A DNA stretch of 64,000 nt from NCBI GenBank assembly GCA_022592435.1, contig JABYQS010000160.1, positions 19,574-83,573 of the forward strand. The letters run 5' to 3'. Within the stretch, counting starts at the first letter, position 1, and the number at the start of each line of letters is the position of its first letter. Positions 14,081-25,606 of the stretch are shown piece after piece. A program made the position numbers and the translations under genes. The stretch is from Cerioporus squamosus. Lineage: Eukaryota; Basidiomycota; Agaricomycetes; Polyporales; Polyporaceae. Under the pieces are notes generated by a model. It was not told the origin of the DNA. It ran no database searches and saw only the letters and a program-made list of their open reading frames with translations.

Positions 14081-15937
14081 TCACGAGAGCGCACGCCAAA
14101 GGCCCAGGCCCGTGAAGAACACCCCGAGCCCGACAAGCAGCCCGACATACGCGGCGGTGTGCACGCCCACCTTGGGCAGGATCGGCGGCGAGTGCAGCAG
14201 CGACAGAAACAGGTGCGCGAGGCACACGAGCGGAAACATCACCGCCAGGGGGTGATTGCTGTAGATCGGCGGCAGTGGCGCATCGGGCGGCGACGGGGGA
14301 AACGAGAGCGGGGAGAGCAGGAACGCCCATGCGAGAATGAGCGTGAACCCGAGCGAGAAGAGGAACGAGTCGATGCGCAGGAGGCACGGCACAAACACCG
14401 GGATGTACTGCGGGCGAAGTCAGCCTCGGATCGGACGCGGTGGACGACACCAGGAAGAGACATACGATGACAGGAAGGCCGTACACCTCCTCCAGCTCCT
14501 CGCGCTCCTGCAGGTGGATGAGCTGCTCCACATCCTGGTCGACCGCAAGCCTGATCGCCTCCTCCACGCTGACCGGCTCCTTTCTCCTCCTCCCACTCCC
14601 GCCGCCATTCGTCGACGCAGCCACGTTCGCGTTCGGCTCGGCCTGTTCGCTGCGCGGGCTCAGCGGCATGTACTCCCTGCTCCCGTTCCCGCTCTCCGAC
14701 GCACTCCCCGTGCCCCACTGCTTCGACTGCGCGAGGATCTCCCGCACGCGCTCCACGGGCACCATCACGTTGCGGTACAGCGCGAGCTGCTCGTACCCCT
14801 GCGCGATGCTCGTTGCGGCCTCCGCGAGCCCCCACCCGAGCGCGAGCCACCATACGGTGCGGAACGCGCCGTCGCGCCAGGTCGGCCGCGGGTACGCCAT
14901 CTCGTGCCGCACACGCAGGGTCGCGAGCGCGGCGAGGCGGAGGAGCTGCGAGAGGAGCACGTAGAGCGCGTTGAAGAGGACGGTGTCGAGGATGCGTGGA
15001 CAGACCGTGGAGGCGAGATTGTATAAAGGTACGCGGAGGAGGTGCGTTAGGCACCAGAATGAGGCGGATAGGAGGAGTTCGGGGAGTGGCGAGGGGAAGG
15101 AGCGGGAGAGCGTCGGTTTTTCAGGGGGAGGGATAGGCCATACGAGTCTTGGGAGGTTGGCGAGAAAGAGGAAGACCACTATGGTCGTCAGAGGAACGAG
15201 TCCGTAGAGCGCGACTGCCCTCCTGTACGAACCTAGCGCATCGAAGTCAGTACGTTGTGGTGCGCAGCGCATGCCCAGATACCCGTGAAGCTACGGTGCC
15301 TGCCTGACCCAAGAGTCCAGTGCGGCCACTAAAGGACCTCCAGGCGACCTATAACACTCAATATAGAATGCACTCGACGAGCGGAGTCAGCCTGAGTTCT
15401 CCACGGAGGTGTTCCCCATGGCCCTGACTTTCTGGACCACTAGCCTCACCAGCCCAAGAGCTACGAAAGCTACTCACCGCTATAGAACCCCTGTTGGGCC
15501 AAGTCCCATTCCTGTGCCTCAAGCTCCTCCTCCTCCTCGTCGAGAGCAGTTTCCTCCGGGACACGGTCAAGCAAGCTATCCCTCCTGTACCTCTCCGGAC
15601 TTGCGCGCAAGTTCGACGGACCCTCCGGTAATATCGTCCCATACCCATGTCCCTGCGTAGCACTGTAGCTGTGTCCTGAGGACTGTCTCGAAGTTGATGG
15701 GACGGGGACCTGAGCGTCAATAGCGAGGAGCGGTCTCCTTGCCATCTCCTCTTCGCTAGGAACAGCAGTATCACTATGTCTCGACTCTTGGGGCGACGGT
15801 CTTGAACTAGAGGGCCTAGGAGGGATGATCGTGCCGTCCGAGCTGTCTGAGCGCGAGCGGTGGTGGTGTTGGTGGAGGTAGTTGCGGACGATGGGGGTGG
15901 CCGCCGCCGCGGTCGCTATTACTCTCCCGAAGCCCAT
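14081..15937 (-). CDS. Uncharacterised polytopic (about seven-pass) membrane protein
   Basis: Spliced model on the minus strand: 15937-15478, 15232-14466 and 14407-14081, giving 517 residues. The N-terminal 150 residues are soluble, with a His run, Ser/Arg-rich segments and a DEEEEELEAQEWDL acidic patch. About seven hydrophobic segments follow, starting with YGLVPLTTIVVFLFL, then LLSASFWCLTHLL, LFNALYVLLSQLL, a Trp-rich helix (WWLALGWGLAEAA), a helix across the last junction (LPVIYIPVFVPCLLRI), LAVMFPLVCLAHLFLSLL and VGLLVGLGVFFTGLGLW. A soluble loop with charged VSVEEAIRLAVDQDVEQL, likely helical, sits between the fourth and fifth segments. Both splice junctions preserve frame. The start was set at the Met before GFGRVIATAAAATPIV; an in-frame Met 25 codons earlier is possible. 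The family is not recognised, and no transport or catalytic motif is evident. Confidence 0.75.
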
Positions 15938-16110
15938 GCTGGTCCGTGGTCCGTGGATTTGTATGTACGCTGGCAGCGCAGCGCAGTCAAGTGCGTGATG
16001 AAAGGCTAACAAGCAGTCATGGGTCTGGGTGGTGGTGGGAATCAGTGAGGTGGTGGTAGTTGGCGAAGACGCGACTCGCGACGCCCAGAATCAGGTGTCC
16101 GTGTCTAGCG

Positions 16111-17116
16111 TCATCGCCGGGCAACTTCCCGCACGCACGTTCGGACGAACCTCGCAGCGGTAACAAAACTCCTATAGTACATAACAGTAGTACTAGTAAG
16201 TACGTTCTGCAATCTACGCAAGCGCGACGCCAAGCACGCTTTACTCGGACGCTGAACAGACAGGGAAGGGAGCAGACGGCAGAAAATGTGTATATTGCGA
16301 GGGATTGCGTCTACAAGGTGCAATGATTCTACACAGGGATCTGCTACGCCGGCGGGGCCAAGACGAAGCGGCCATATACATGCGTCGCCGGAGCTGTCAA
16401 GATGTGCAGACATGAGAACAACGATGATCCTGGAAGAAGGAACGAAATCAGTCAGATGCCCTCCGGGACGGTCAAGAAGACAGAAGTCGCAGGTCAGCTT
16501 CTCGATGCGTTTCAGCAAGCACCCGAGCCCATCTCCACTTTGTACACTGGGAGACTTTGGTGTAGGCCGGGGGCATTCGTGTCCGCCCATCGAATGAAAT
16601 TTCATCCGCGGAGGCGTAGGATGGAAGGGTACTCACCAGTAACGTATATCCGACGGGCGGCGAGGAACTCCAGCAAAACAACCTGAGGAGACTGGTCAGC
16701 ATGCGAGTTCGAGGCGTGCGCAAGCAGATAAAGGTCAGCCAAGGCTGAAACTAGATAGACTTGTTGTCCACATGTGGTTTCGGTGGGTTTGTATGGTATG
16801 AAGTGTTGTATCATCACCGAAGTGATTAGAGGAAATTCAACTCACCACGACTGACAACACCTTCAACTTCCAACGCCTCGCCTCGTTGGCAGGGGCTGCA
16901 GGTGAAGCTGTCGACGACGAGCACGAAGGACAGGAAAACTTCCACGCCGCGCGCGTCGAGGTCAATGACGGATTCGATCTCCGATTGTGCTCCGCGCCAA
17001 ACGCGACGCGCATGTGGCTGAATCGATGACCGCGTCGCGCGCGAAAGATTCTCGCGTCTTCTCGCGCCTTCGCGCGCCGTCCTCCCCATCCATCCTCGTA
17101 TAATTTGCTCGCGCAC
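16111..17116 (-). CDS. Possible small gene divergent from FES1 (weak)
   Basis: A minus-strand chain of three exons keeps frame through two GTGAGT introns: about 17116-16846, 16682-16637 and 16546-16111. The product would have about 250 residues, with ESVIDLDARGVEVFLSFVLV in the first exon and LLKRIEKLTCDFCLLDRPGG in the last. No family is recognised. Against it, the proposed start lies only about 107 nt from the FES1 ATG, so the first exon would overlap the FES1 core promoter, and the plus strand of the same stretch is also open. It could equally be an antisense or noncoding spliced transcript, or chance. Confidence 0.3.
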
Positions 17117-17223
17117 TCGACGACCTACATCTTTTCTGCCCTTTCGACTCCATCTGTAGCCATATCCTCTATTGCTGTATCTCTAGCTCTATTCCTCTCT
17201 CACCACACACAAGTTTTGAAGCC

Positions 17224-18570
17224 ATGGAACAACTACTTCGCTGGGGTATTGCGAACTCGGACCCAAACGCGCCGCCACCGCAGCCGCGCACAGACCTCGA
17301 CCCGGGAGTCATCGACGCGATCCTCGGAAAGTCAGATGCGGAGCTCATGAAGGAGGCACTCGCGGTCGCGGTGGACGAGAAGCGGGACGAGGACGAGCGG
17401 ATACAGGCCCTCGATAACTTTGAGATGCTCATCGAGCAGATCGACAATGCGAACAGTGAGTGCACAACGTGTCAACATGTTTGAAGCTTACGATGGAATA
17501 CTGACTGATCTCCCGCCAGACCTCGAGAAGCTGAAGATGTGGGAGCCTCTCCATTCTCTTCTCACCAGCCCAACTTCTTCGGAAGCGATCCAGATGCAGA
17601 TCCTTTGGATTCTCGGGACAGCCGTGCAGAACAACCCAGCCGCGCAGAACTCCGTAAGTCACCTCGTTTACCACCTTTCCGTGCTCATGCGCTGACCCGC
17701 ATGACAACAGTATCTTGCGCTTTCGCCCCTCCGCGCCCTCCTCTCCTTCCTCTCGCCCACAGTGCGCTCCGGCAAGACACGCGCAAAAGCGGTGTACGCG
17801 CTCTCCGGGTTGCTGAAACACAATTCCGCCGCTGTGAAGCAGATGCACGACGTCGACGGGTGGTCCGTCCTGCGCGACGCACTCGCAGACTCGGACATCT
17901 CCGTCCGGCGCAAAGTCGCGTTCCTCCTCAACAGCCTCCTCATCCCCACGGCGCTGCCTCAGTCTTCGCAGCCAGCACAGCAGTCCCAGCAGCCGGCGAA
18001 CTTGCAGGGACCCCTGCAAGTACCAACATCCACGGAGGCTGTCGCCGCCGCCGCCGAACAACCTGCCGCTCAACCTGCATCCTCCTCCACCTCTACTTCT
18101 ACTCCCATTTCCACTTCTTCTACTTCTACTTCCACCGCCGTCATCGCAGCTCCCTCACAAGAACCAACAACACAACCGTCCGACGCACCCGCCTCCCAAC
18201 CCCAACCCGTCCACCCGAACTCACACGCCTCCATGGTATCCGACCCTTCGTCCTACAGCACCTCCCCCACACCGTGCAAGCCCTCGAGCAGAACGGCCTC
18301 CTCTCCACGCTCGTTTCGTCGCTCGCAACGCCCGTCCCGCACGGGCCGAACGGCGAGTCTGAGGGCGACGCGGACTTCGAGGAGAAGGTCCTCCGCGCGC
18401 TGCACACCTACACCGTCGGCTGCCAGCGGCCGATCGAGGGCGACGACCGACAGACGCTGGGCGAGTGGCTCGCGGTGCAGAGCAAGAAGGCGGGCGGGGA
18501 CAAGGGCGTCGCGGAGAAGTGGAACTTAACGGAGGAGGAGGTCAAGGAGTTGAAGGAGGCGACCGCCTAG
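17224..18570 (+). CDS. FES1: Hsp70 nucleotide exchange factor FES1 (one apparent frameshift)
   Basis: Armadillo-type exchange factor that releases ADP from cytosolic Hsp70 and helps degrade misfolded proteins. Exons: 17224-17455, 17520-17653 and 17711-18570. The N terminus has the family signature MEQLLRWGIANSD, followed by Fes1 repeats (LEKLKMWEPLHSLL, IQMQILWILGTAVQNN, KAVYALSGLLKHN, WSVLRDALADSDISVRRK). A long Ser/Thr/Pro/Gln linker leads to HPNSHASMVSDPSS and the C-terminal helices (ALEQNGLLSTLVSSL, VPHGPNG). Between those last two conserved blocks the frame changes at a C5 run, 18264-18268; one extra C would restore a product of about 408 residues ending at 18570, whereas the sequence as written stops at 18529. 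A 24-nt GT...AG stretch nearby is too short for an intron and would remove conserved residues. A TATA-like sequence lies near 17098. Confidence 0.92.
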
Positions 18571-18866
18571 ATACTTTCGAGTGGCTTTCGAGCAGCTGTA
18601 TCATAGCAAGTACTTGTATAATGACAACTCCCGCAGCGAGTTTCCGACTACAAAGGACGTTGCAAGGGAGAGACGAGACAGATAGCGATCGCGTTGAGCA
18701 AGAAGTACGGTACTTAGTACTTGTTTTAGATGAACGTTGCAGCCAGAGCCATCAACGACTCGAGGTGCGTGCAGACATATGTATAGACCACGGAGAAGCG
18801 TGATACATTGTTGATCCTGAGTACACAACCACGGACAGCCGGAGAAGGTCGAGAGGTATAGATTCA

Positions 18867-19897
18867 GGTGCATGTTGGTTTCCCTCGTTCGAGGTACTTA
18901 TCCCGAGGACCGCGTAAAGGTCTGCACCAGGACGGACCGCGAAGCTCTCTCGAGCTCGCAGCCCGCCCTCCCTCGGGGATACATACCTATGCCCCGCCGC
19001 CTGGCAATCTGTAAACGTCAGTACGCGACAACGTGCCATCCAGGCTGGTATAAGCGTCCGTAGGCGCATGAAGCTCGACACCGCAAGGGGTGTTACGCCA
19101 GTGTTAGCGACTAGATCCACAACGGACCAGCGCGTAAACCAGAAGGAACCCGAGAGTGATCTAGACCGGGCCCCCTTAATCGTCCTTGCAGACTTCTCAG
19201 GGACAACGGCCGTTCCGAGGTGATCCTGGGCATGCCTCCGCGGTACTCCGTCCTTGAGCCCGCAGCGACGTGCCTTCCGCAAAGAAGGAAAGTGGTATAG
19301 GCGTACGCCCCGTACTTGTCCGTGAGGTCGTTCCGGGGCCGGCCGTGCAGTAGGAAAGAGAGAGAGAGGGGGGTGGGGAGGGAGAGTCCAGCGCGGGAGG
19401 CCGCTATGAAGGCAGCTGAAGGCGGCGGAGGAGGAGAGGACGTCAGAGTTGAGCGGTGAGGGGCAGGCGGCGGGGCGTCCAGTTGGTTCTTCGGCGGGTT
19501 GTGTTGCGTGTTGTGATCGGAGTCGGGTCGGCTAGCGGCGGTATACGTAGACGAAGTCGGAGGCAGCCGTCGAGACCAGACACTAGATGTCGACAGAGAA
19601 GACGTACTTGCTGCCCGATGCCGATACCGATACCCGCCGCCTAGGAGAGACACGCCGCCGTCCGAATGAGCCGATACCAACAGCATTGTCGTCCAGGTGT
19701 CGCCGGCGGGAAAGAGATGGTGGGGAGGTTGAGTTGGACGAGCGACGCGGCCGACTACTTATCCGGTTTGGGTGTGGCTACCGTGTTAGCCTCCCTTCAC
19801 ACCAACATAAGTACACAAATAACATGTCCGGCGGACGTTCCCCATTGGCCCCCCTCCGAGGTCGCAGGCTGGGAACAATCACGTCTTGGCGTGCATG
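18867..19897. repeat. Direct repeat copy A (about 1 kb)
   Basis: Nearly the same sequence recurs at 24273-25276 in the same orientation, by eye roughly 85-92 percent identical with several small indels. Both copies begin GGTGCATGTTGGTTTCC, contain a purine run (GAGAGAGAGAG then a G run), and end near CTTGGCGTGCAT. A sub-segment (18873-19807) starts TGTTGG and ends CCAACA, as a long terminal repeat would, but homology continues past both borders and no target-site duplication was found. No convincing coding frame is shared. It probably represents a dispersed noncoding element inserted downstream of FES1. Confidence 0.85.
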
Positions 19898-21141
19898 TTT
19901 TGGCTGGACGTAGACAAGCTTGGAGATCGGAGGCCCGGATCCCGAGGTACTTACTAGAGGCTCGTCGTGAGTCCTATACAGTCATTGCGTCGGCGACGAA
20001 ACCAGGCTCTAGAGTTTGGATGGTTGGACTCCTGCAGAATCCAACATAATGTAGCAGGGTTACGTGCGCTCGCAGGAGAGACAGGCAGGAGAAACAGTTG
20101 GTGTAAGTTGCTGTGAACTATGGCAGGAGCGAGCGCATATCTCTCCAGCTTCGAAAACACTCAGCCTGGCACAGCCACTGTGCGGGAAGAGGAAGGTAAC
20201 CAGTTAACCAATGTTGAACTCTAGGATCGCTGTCAGAGCCCGCCGCCGCCGCCGCCTTCATTTGCCGGCAACGGGAACGTTAATGAGGATGCGCTACGAG
20301 TCAATACATACCTTTGCACGACACCAAGGATGGCAGTCTGGCCGACACCTGCATCACGTTCTGTGAAACGCCGATACGTATTTGATTCACTACAGGATAG
20401 CAGGTCGGTCAAGCTATCAAGGCGCCAGCCGACACAGCTCGGGGATCAGGAGGGAATCTGGGAGGAGGGGCAGCGATGTGGAGAAGTTCTTGCTTCATAG
20501 AGAGTAGATATGTTGGGCGTTGCGGCGCTGCGCAACGGAAGTTAAGCATAGGCGGGTATAGGGGAGCCGTGTGAACGATTGGCGAGCGAGACGGCGGTAT
20601 GCTGGATCGAAGAAGCTCTAGAAGCGGAGAAGAGGCTGAGATGTCGGTCCTCGGATCAAGAGGATACCTCTCCGTACGCTGAGATGAGGTCTAACTTCAG
20701 CTAGCAGGGTCACTGGCCCTCCCCGTTGGCACACCGCAGGCGTCCTACCGTATATTATCAGCTGTCTGCTCAGCCAATATATGTACGCATACTCACCGGA
20801 GGACTTCCGACGATGGACGACGCGGGACACACCAGGCTGCCACAACAGCGCGACGTTTAAGGTACACTGTTCTTGACAGTTCGTCAGTCTTTCGTGCAAC
20901 GAACATCGACTCGACAGACATACCCAAATCAAGACCCAAATCTACCCTAGGTCAGCGCTACCATCTCCGACGTGCGTGTTTGAAACGGTGCGAGTAAGGC
21001 AGGGGAGGGGACCATATCAAATTAAAACTCTGATTGTAGCGTTGTCGTCCAATGCCCATCGTCAAGTTCCAGGGCAATAAGTACCGTTATGCGACAGGTT
21101 CATCCGCGGTCGACGAGTGCATCGCGCGCATGAGTTTTCAA
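19898..21141. other. Intergenic stretch, no gene recognised
   Basis: Holds the 3' flank of the POP8-like gene. A short minus-strand segment near 20.79-20.88 kb is bordered by splice-like signals but makes no recognisable product. Confidence 0.4.
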
Positions 21142-21505
21142 TCACGATGACGCATCGACAGATAGTAGTGATGGTAGAAAGCTCGAGTGCTTGACTAATG
21201 CCAGACGCGGTGAGCCCGTCCAGGCCGTAACGGCAGCGAGAAGCTTTGGAGCCTCGCTGCGACTAATTGGTCAGTATCCCCCCGGCGACGCACGAGGAAG
21301 GGGCGCACTTGGGACCAATCCGGACTACCACTTCAGAGCCATCTTCCGCCATCCAGAGCATATCAACATACGTGTGCGAGGAAACCAGACCGAAGGACTG
21401 CCCCAGCGCATCTTGTATTGATTTTCGAATTGTGAGGACCTCGGTACAGGCCGGTGATACGGAGAAGCGGATGTAATGGTAGTCGGGTGTGAGGCGACGT
21501 GGCAT
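21142..21505 (-). CDS. POP8-like RNase P/MRP protein subunit
   Basis: Small protein of the ribonuclease P / MRP Pop8-like type, part of the RNP that matures tRNA 5' ends and pre-rRNA. Spliced model on the minus strand: 21505-21309 and 21256-21142, giving 103 residues. It starts MPRRLTPDYHYIRFSVSP, followed by LTIRKSIQDALGQSFGLV, DMLWMAEDGSEVVVRIG, and after the intron EAPKLLAAVTAWTG and SSFLPSLL. The order of HYxRF start, helix, V-DxLW-DG strand and C-terminal helix matches fungal Pop8-like proteins as I know them. The intron has a GTGCGC donor and a CGCAG acceptor and keeps frame. An upstream in-frame Met (21589) would add 28 residues without family support. It is divergent from the DHHC gene. 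Confidence 0.7.
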
Positions 21506-21800
21506 GGCAGTTCGCAGCTCGCAGCTCGCAAGTCGAATGTCCAAAGGAGACTGAAGTACTGTGAGTTGGACAGAGAACGCAAGCTTCACTAGTTGCAGTC
21601 AGTGTCGGATGGACCATATAGATCTGAGATTCGCTGATACAGGCCAATCAGAGAGCGGCGCTATATGGGCGCCTGCTCGACGCCTGTTCATGATCTCATC
21701 CTTCTCTCCGCCACACACGCATCTCTCCGTTCTCCTCCTCCCTCCTCCTCCTCCCCCCGTTCCCCTTCTTCCCCCCTTACTTGCGTTGGTCTATCAGTCT
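21506..21800. promoter_or_regulatory. Divergent promoter of the POP8-like and DHHC genes
   Basis: The 295 nt between two oppositely facing start codons must serve both genes. The DHHC-proximal part is pyrimidine-rich (CTCC/CCCC tracts, about 21715-21780), a common feature of fungal core promoters. No TATA box is evident. Confidence 0.5.
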
Positions 21801-23893
21801 ATGGCTCCTAATGGCACATCACGATCTGAAACGGAACACAAATGCATGGGCATCGTCGAGGAGGCCAGGGAGAGGAGCGAGGCTCGCAGGAACAAGCCGC
21901 AGCCTTGGATCGTACGCAAGCTCGCCGTCTTCATCACCATAGCAATCATTGCGTATGCATGGTATGTGTATGTGGGACGGCTATGCGTGCCTATGATCAG
22001 GCGAGACGCGGGTGCGTTGGGGAGTCGAGGCTTGGGCAGTAAGTTCATCTCCCTGGACGCGCTACTGTGATCACTGCACTTACCGCTCTCTCAACGTCCT
22101 CATTAGTCGGATTTCTGGTCGTGTTCTGCATAATAGCGCTTATGATGATCTGGGCGTATGAGAAGGTGAGCATATCTTGACCCTGGACCGACCGAGCAGT
22201 ACCGCTTGCAAGGCCGGCCCACTTGCACACGTACCCTCTCGTTTTCGCGTCCGCTCTCAGTGCTCGTAGCCCTTGACGTGGCAATTCATATATACCACTG
22301 TCCTCTGTCTTGCCATGTCAACCGCTGCGAATTTGCAAAGCGTCCCGTGTAGCCATGTCTGATATATGTCAAACTCAGGTCGTCTTCACACCACCCGGGT
22401 TAGCCAAAGAGGTACGTGCTCCTTTCCGACTCGCCGTTTATATCCCATGTCACTGATTCCGTCCCCCCTAGCATGTACAGAAGTCACCTGCACCTCCAAC
22501 GCGGGGGATGCAGACGTGGTGGGATACCGAGAGCGAAGCCGAGCTTGCCCAGGCGCAGTTTCAAGCGTCGCAGAACCCGCCACAACCGCCGCCACCTTCA
22601 GAAACGAAACGCTCGAAGGGCGGGTCTCGCACGGACCATAAGCGTAAAGCATCACAGAACGGTCACCCTCCAGCACCCTCTGGCGACGATAACGTGGGGA
22701 TCACGGATGCCCTTCCTCCGGTCGCCGCTGCCCGTGCGAAGGCAACGACACACGATGGCCCGCCGCATCTCGCGCCACAAGACCAGTCGCACATACAGCC
22801 ACTTCCTGGGACGGCGAACGCACAGAAGCCAATGATGTACACTCGCGCACCCTCGAAGACACCAATACTCCTCCCGGAGTACAGGTACTGTCAGAGGGAT
22901 GGGTTCCAGAAGCCATATCGTGCCCATCACTGTCGAGCGTGTGGAACTGTACGTGTCATATCCCCATGGCATGAATAGGTGCTCATACTGTCTGGCACAG
23001 TGCGTTTTGAAGTATGACCACCACTGTCCGTGGGTAGGACACTGCATTGGGGCGCGGAATCACAGGGTGAGCGAACATGCGCGAACGTCCACTGTTGTGC
23101 TAGGAGCTGAACGTTGGCCCAGTTCTTCATGGTTTTCGTATTCTGGGCTTTTATCTTCTGCTCATGGGTCTTCGCGACTCTTGTCGGGCTGAACGCACAC
23201 GCCTCGCTCGTAAGACCGAACTTTGATGTCGACGGGCAGAAAATCGCGATCATGGCTCTGTAAGCCTTCACTATCACCACTTTCCCGTCGAAGGGATTGA
23301 CGGACGATGATGTGAACAGGTCCGGCTTCTTCCTGGTGTTTGTAACAGCACTGCTCGTCACCCACACGGTCATGATCTGCAGCAACATGACCACCGTCGA
23401 GCAGCTTGGCGTGCAGCGGATGCGCGAGCGCGAGAAGCGAGTCCTCGGTCGGTTGCACGCCTGGTGGCAGTTCCGGTACGTCTCTCCCATCCCATCCCAT
23501 CGCCTCGTCTGTCGTCACGCTTTGCCTTCGATCTCCGCCGGTGTGCTGACGTGTATGACAGGCGAAGGCGGGAAACATTGAAGCAGTGGGACGCGGAATG
23601 GGGCCGGATAGGCAAGGAGGGGCACATGTGGTGGCTCGGGAGCACGCGGAAGAATTGGGAGGCGACGATGGGCGACCGCGTGTGGATGTGGTTCTGTGAG
23701 TCTTCAATCTACCTACCCACTTCCCACCTCTCTCGTTCATCGATGTTGTCGTTATGCCCGAGTGAAGCTGACGTCTGACGCAGTGCCGATCGGGAAGAGC
23801 CCGGACGACGGGCTGAGCTACGTCGTCAACCCCCGTTTCGACGCCCAGGGGCGGTGGCTTCCGAGGAGCGAGTGGCCTGCGGAATTGCGCTGA
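21801..23893 (+). CDS. DHHC-type protein S-acyltransferase (palmitoyltransferase)
   Basis: Integral membrane enzyme that transfers palmitate from acyl-CoA to protein cysteines. Nine exons: 21801-22038, 22107-22165, 22379-22411, 22472-22948, 23001-23066, 23123-23259, 23320-23475, 23562-23695 and 23784-23893, giving 469 residues, all junctions in frame. Hydrophobic segments: one in exon 1 ([19 protein letters not shown]), one in exon 2 ([14 protein letters not shown]), then after the catalytic domain [19 protein letters not shown] and [17 protein letters not shown]. The Cys-rich domain runs from [20 protein letters not shown] to [16 protein letters not shown], with Asp-His-His-Cys near residues 275-278 and Cys 278 the acyl acceptor. 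A disordered Pro/Ser/Gln-rich loop of about 120 residues lies between the second helix and this domain. The general layout fits the fungal PFA group; the exact orthologue is not claimed. A copy of the 1-kb repeat follows the gene. Confidence 0.92.
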
Positions 23894-24272
23894 GGGTGCT
23901 CACTCTAGCCATGCATACACGATTCACGACTTATGACTCACGCACTGCACTACATATCTTTGGAGGCGCCCTGGCACCGACTCCTCGCTTGGATACATCA
24001 TCATGTTACTCGGGACTCTATATATCGTATGGATCTATTATCTCGTCGTCGCTGTCCGTTAGAAGCAATCCTTTGTTGGGTAACGTTTCCTATAATCGTC
24101 GCATATTGTTATGACTTATTCATAGATCTAGTTATTGCGCAGAAGAGGCTGACACGTCACTTCGCTCAAAGCACGTCGCGTGTAATCGAAGCCGCTCAAC
24201 CAAGAGGCACTGGTATTGGAACGTCTATGCTAAGTACAAGTGCGCACGATACGATCAGGAGAAGACTGATTT
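23894..24272. other. 3' flank of the DHHC gene
   Basis: AT-richer than its surroundings, with no gene. It probably holds the 3' UTR of the palmitoyltransferase gene, and ends at the border of repeat copy B. Confidence 0.4.
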
Positions 24273-25276
24273 GGTGCATGTTGGTTTCCCTCGTCCGAGG
24301 TACTTATCCCGAGGACCGCGTAAAGGTCTGCACCAGGACGGACCGCAGAGCTCTCTCGAGCTCGCAGCCCGCCCTCCCTCGGGGATACATACCTATGCCC
24401 CGCCGCCTGGCCAAGCTGAAACGTCAGTACGCGACAACATGCCATCCAGGCTGGTATAAGCGTCCGTAGGCGCATGCGCAAGGGTGTTCAAGTGTTAGCA
24501 ACTGAGTCCATAAAGGATCAGCGCGTAAACCAGAGGGAACCGGAGAGTGATCTAGACCGGGCCCCCTTAATCGTCCTTGCGGACTTGTCAGGGACAACGG
24601 CCGTTCCGAGGTGATCCTGGGCACGCCTCCGCGGTACTCCGTCCTTGAGCCCGCAGCGACGTGCCTTCCGCAAAGAAGGAAAGTGGTATAGGCGTACGCC
24701 CCGTACTTGTCCGTGAGGTCGTTCCGGGGCCGGCCGTGCAGTAGGAAAGAGAGAGAGAGAGGGGGGTGGGGAGGGAGAGTCCAGCGCGGGAGGCCGCTAT
24801 GAGGCAGCTAAAGGCGGAGGGGGAGGAGAGGACGTCAGTGTTGAGCGGTGAGGGGCAGGCGGCGGGACGTCCGGTTGATCTTGGGGGTCGTGTTGCGTGT
24901 TGTGATCGTCGGAGTCGGGATCTACCAACGATTGTGTGGACGAAGTCGGAGGCAGCCGTCGAGACCAGATACTAGATGTCGACAGAGGAGACGTACTTGC
25001 TGCCCGATGCCGATACCGATACCCGCCGCTCAAGAGAGACAAGCCGCCGTCCGAGTGCAGCCAATATCGAGGGCATTGTCGTCCAGGTGTCACCGGCGGG
25101 AGAGAGGTGGTGGTGGTAGGAGGTTGAGTGGACGAGCGATGCGGCCGACTACTTATCCGGTTTGGGTGTGGCTAGCGTGTTAGCCTCCCTTCACACCAAC
25201 ATACCCAAATAACATGTCCGGCGGACGTTCCTCATTGGTCCCCTCCGAATGTGGCCAATCGCATCTTGGCGTGCAT
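24273..25276. repeat. Direct repeat copy B (about 1 kb)
   Basis: Second copy of the element at 18867-19897, same orientation. Relative to copy A it lacks a few short blocks (for example around 24478-24500) and differs by scattered substitutions, so the two copies have diverged. The interval between copies is about 4.4 kb and contains the POP8-like and DHHC genes. Recombination between the copies would delete both. Confidence 0.85.
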
Positions 25277-25606
25277 ATGTGATCGTGGCTGGTATCTTTG
25301 TCCTGAGAGAAGCCGCGATGCGGTTGTCGTCGAAAACGTCATGTCAAGCCTGTTCGAGCGTATGGCGCAGAGTACTTGGTAGTGTTAAAGCCTCGATCAG
25401 TGTCAGAACCTATGCACGATCTCCCAATATACACGTCTCGAAAAAGTCCGCGACGAAGCGCACTGAGTCTGGGTCGTAATCCAAGAATTAGGTCACAACC
25501 ACAGATCAATGAGATAGATCAAGTCTCAGTCTCCCTGTTTGAATGACAGTAAGTGTGCAAGCATCGTAAATCAGGTACTGCAAGACATACCGAGGCAATG
25601 GATGTG
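25277..25606. other. 3' flank of the coiled-coil gene
   Basis: About 330 nt between repeat copy B and a stop codon on the minus strand. Nothing recognised; likely a 3' UTR. Confidence 0.4.

Noticed and set aside
18234..18257. A 24-nt GT...AG intron that would fix the FES1 reading frame
   Set aside because: It is far too short to be spliced and would delete the conserved VSDPSS stretch; a one-base deletion in the following C run explains the break better.
18873..25201. A complete LTR retrotransposon with the two 1-kb repeats as LTRs
   Set aside because: The interval between the repeats encodes a POP8-like protein and a DHHC acyltransferase, with no gag, protease, reverse transcriptase or integrase motif. 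Homology also extends past the LTR-like ends and no target-site duplication was found.
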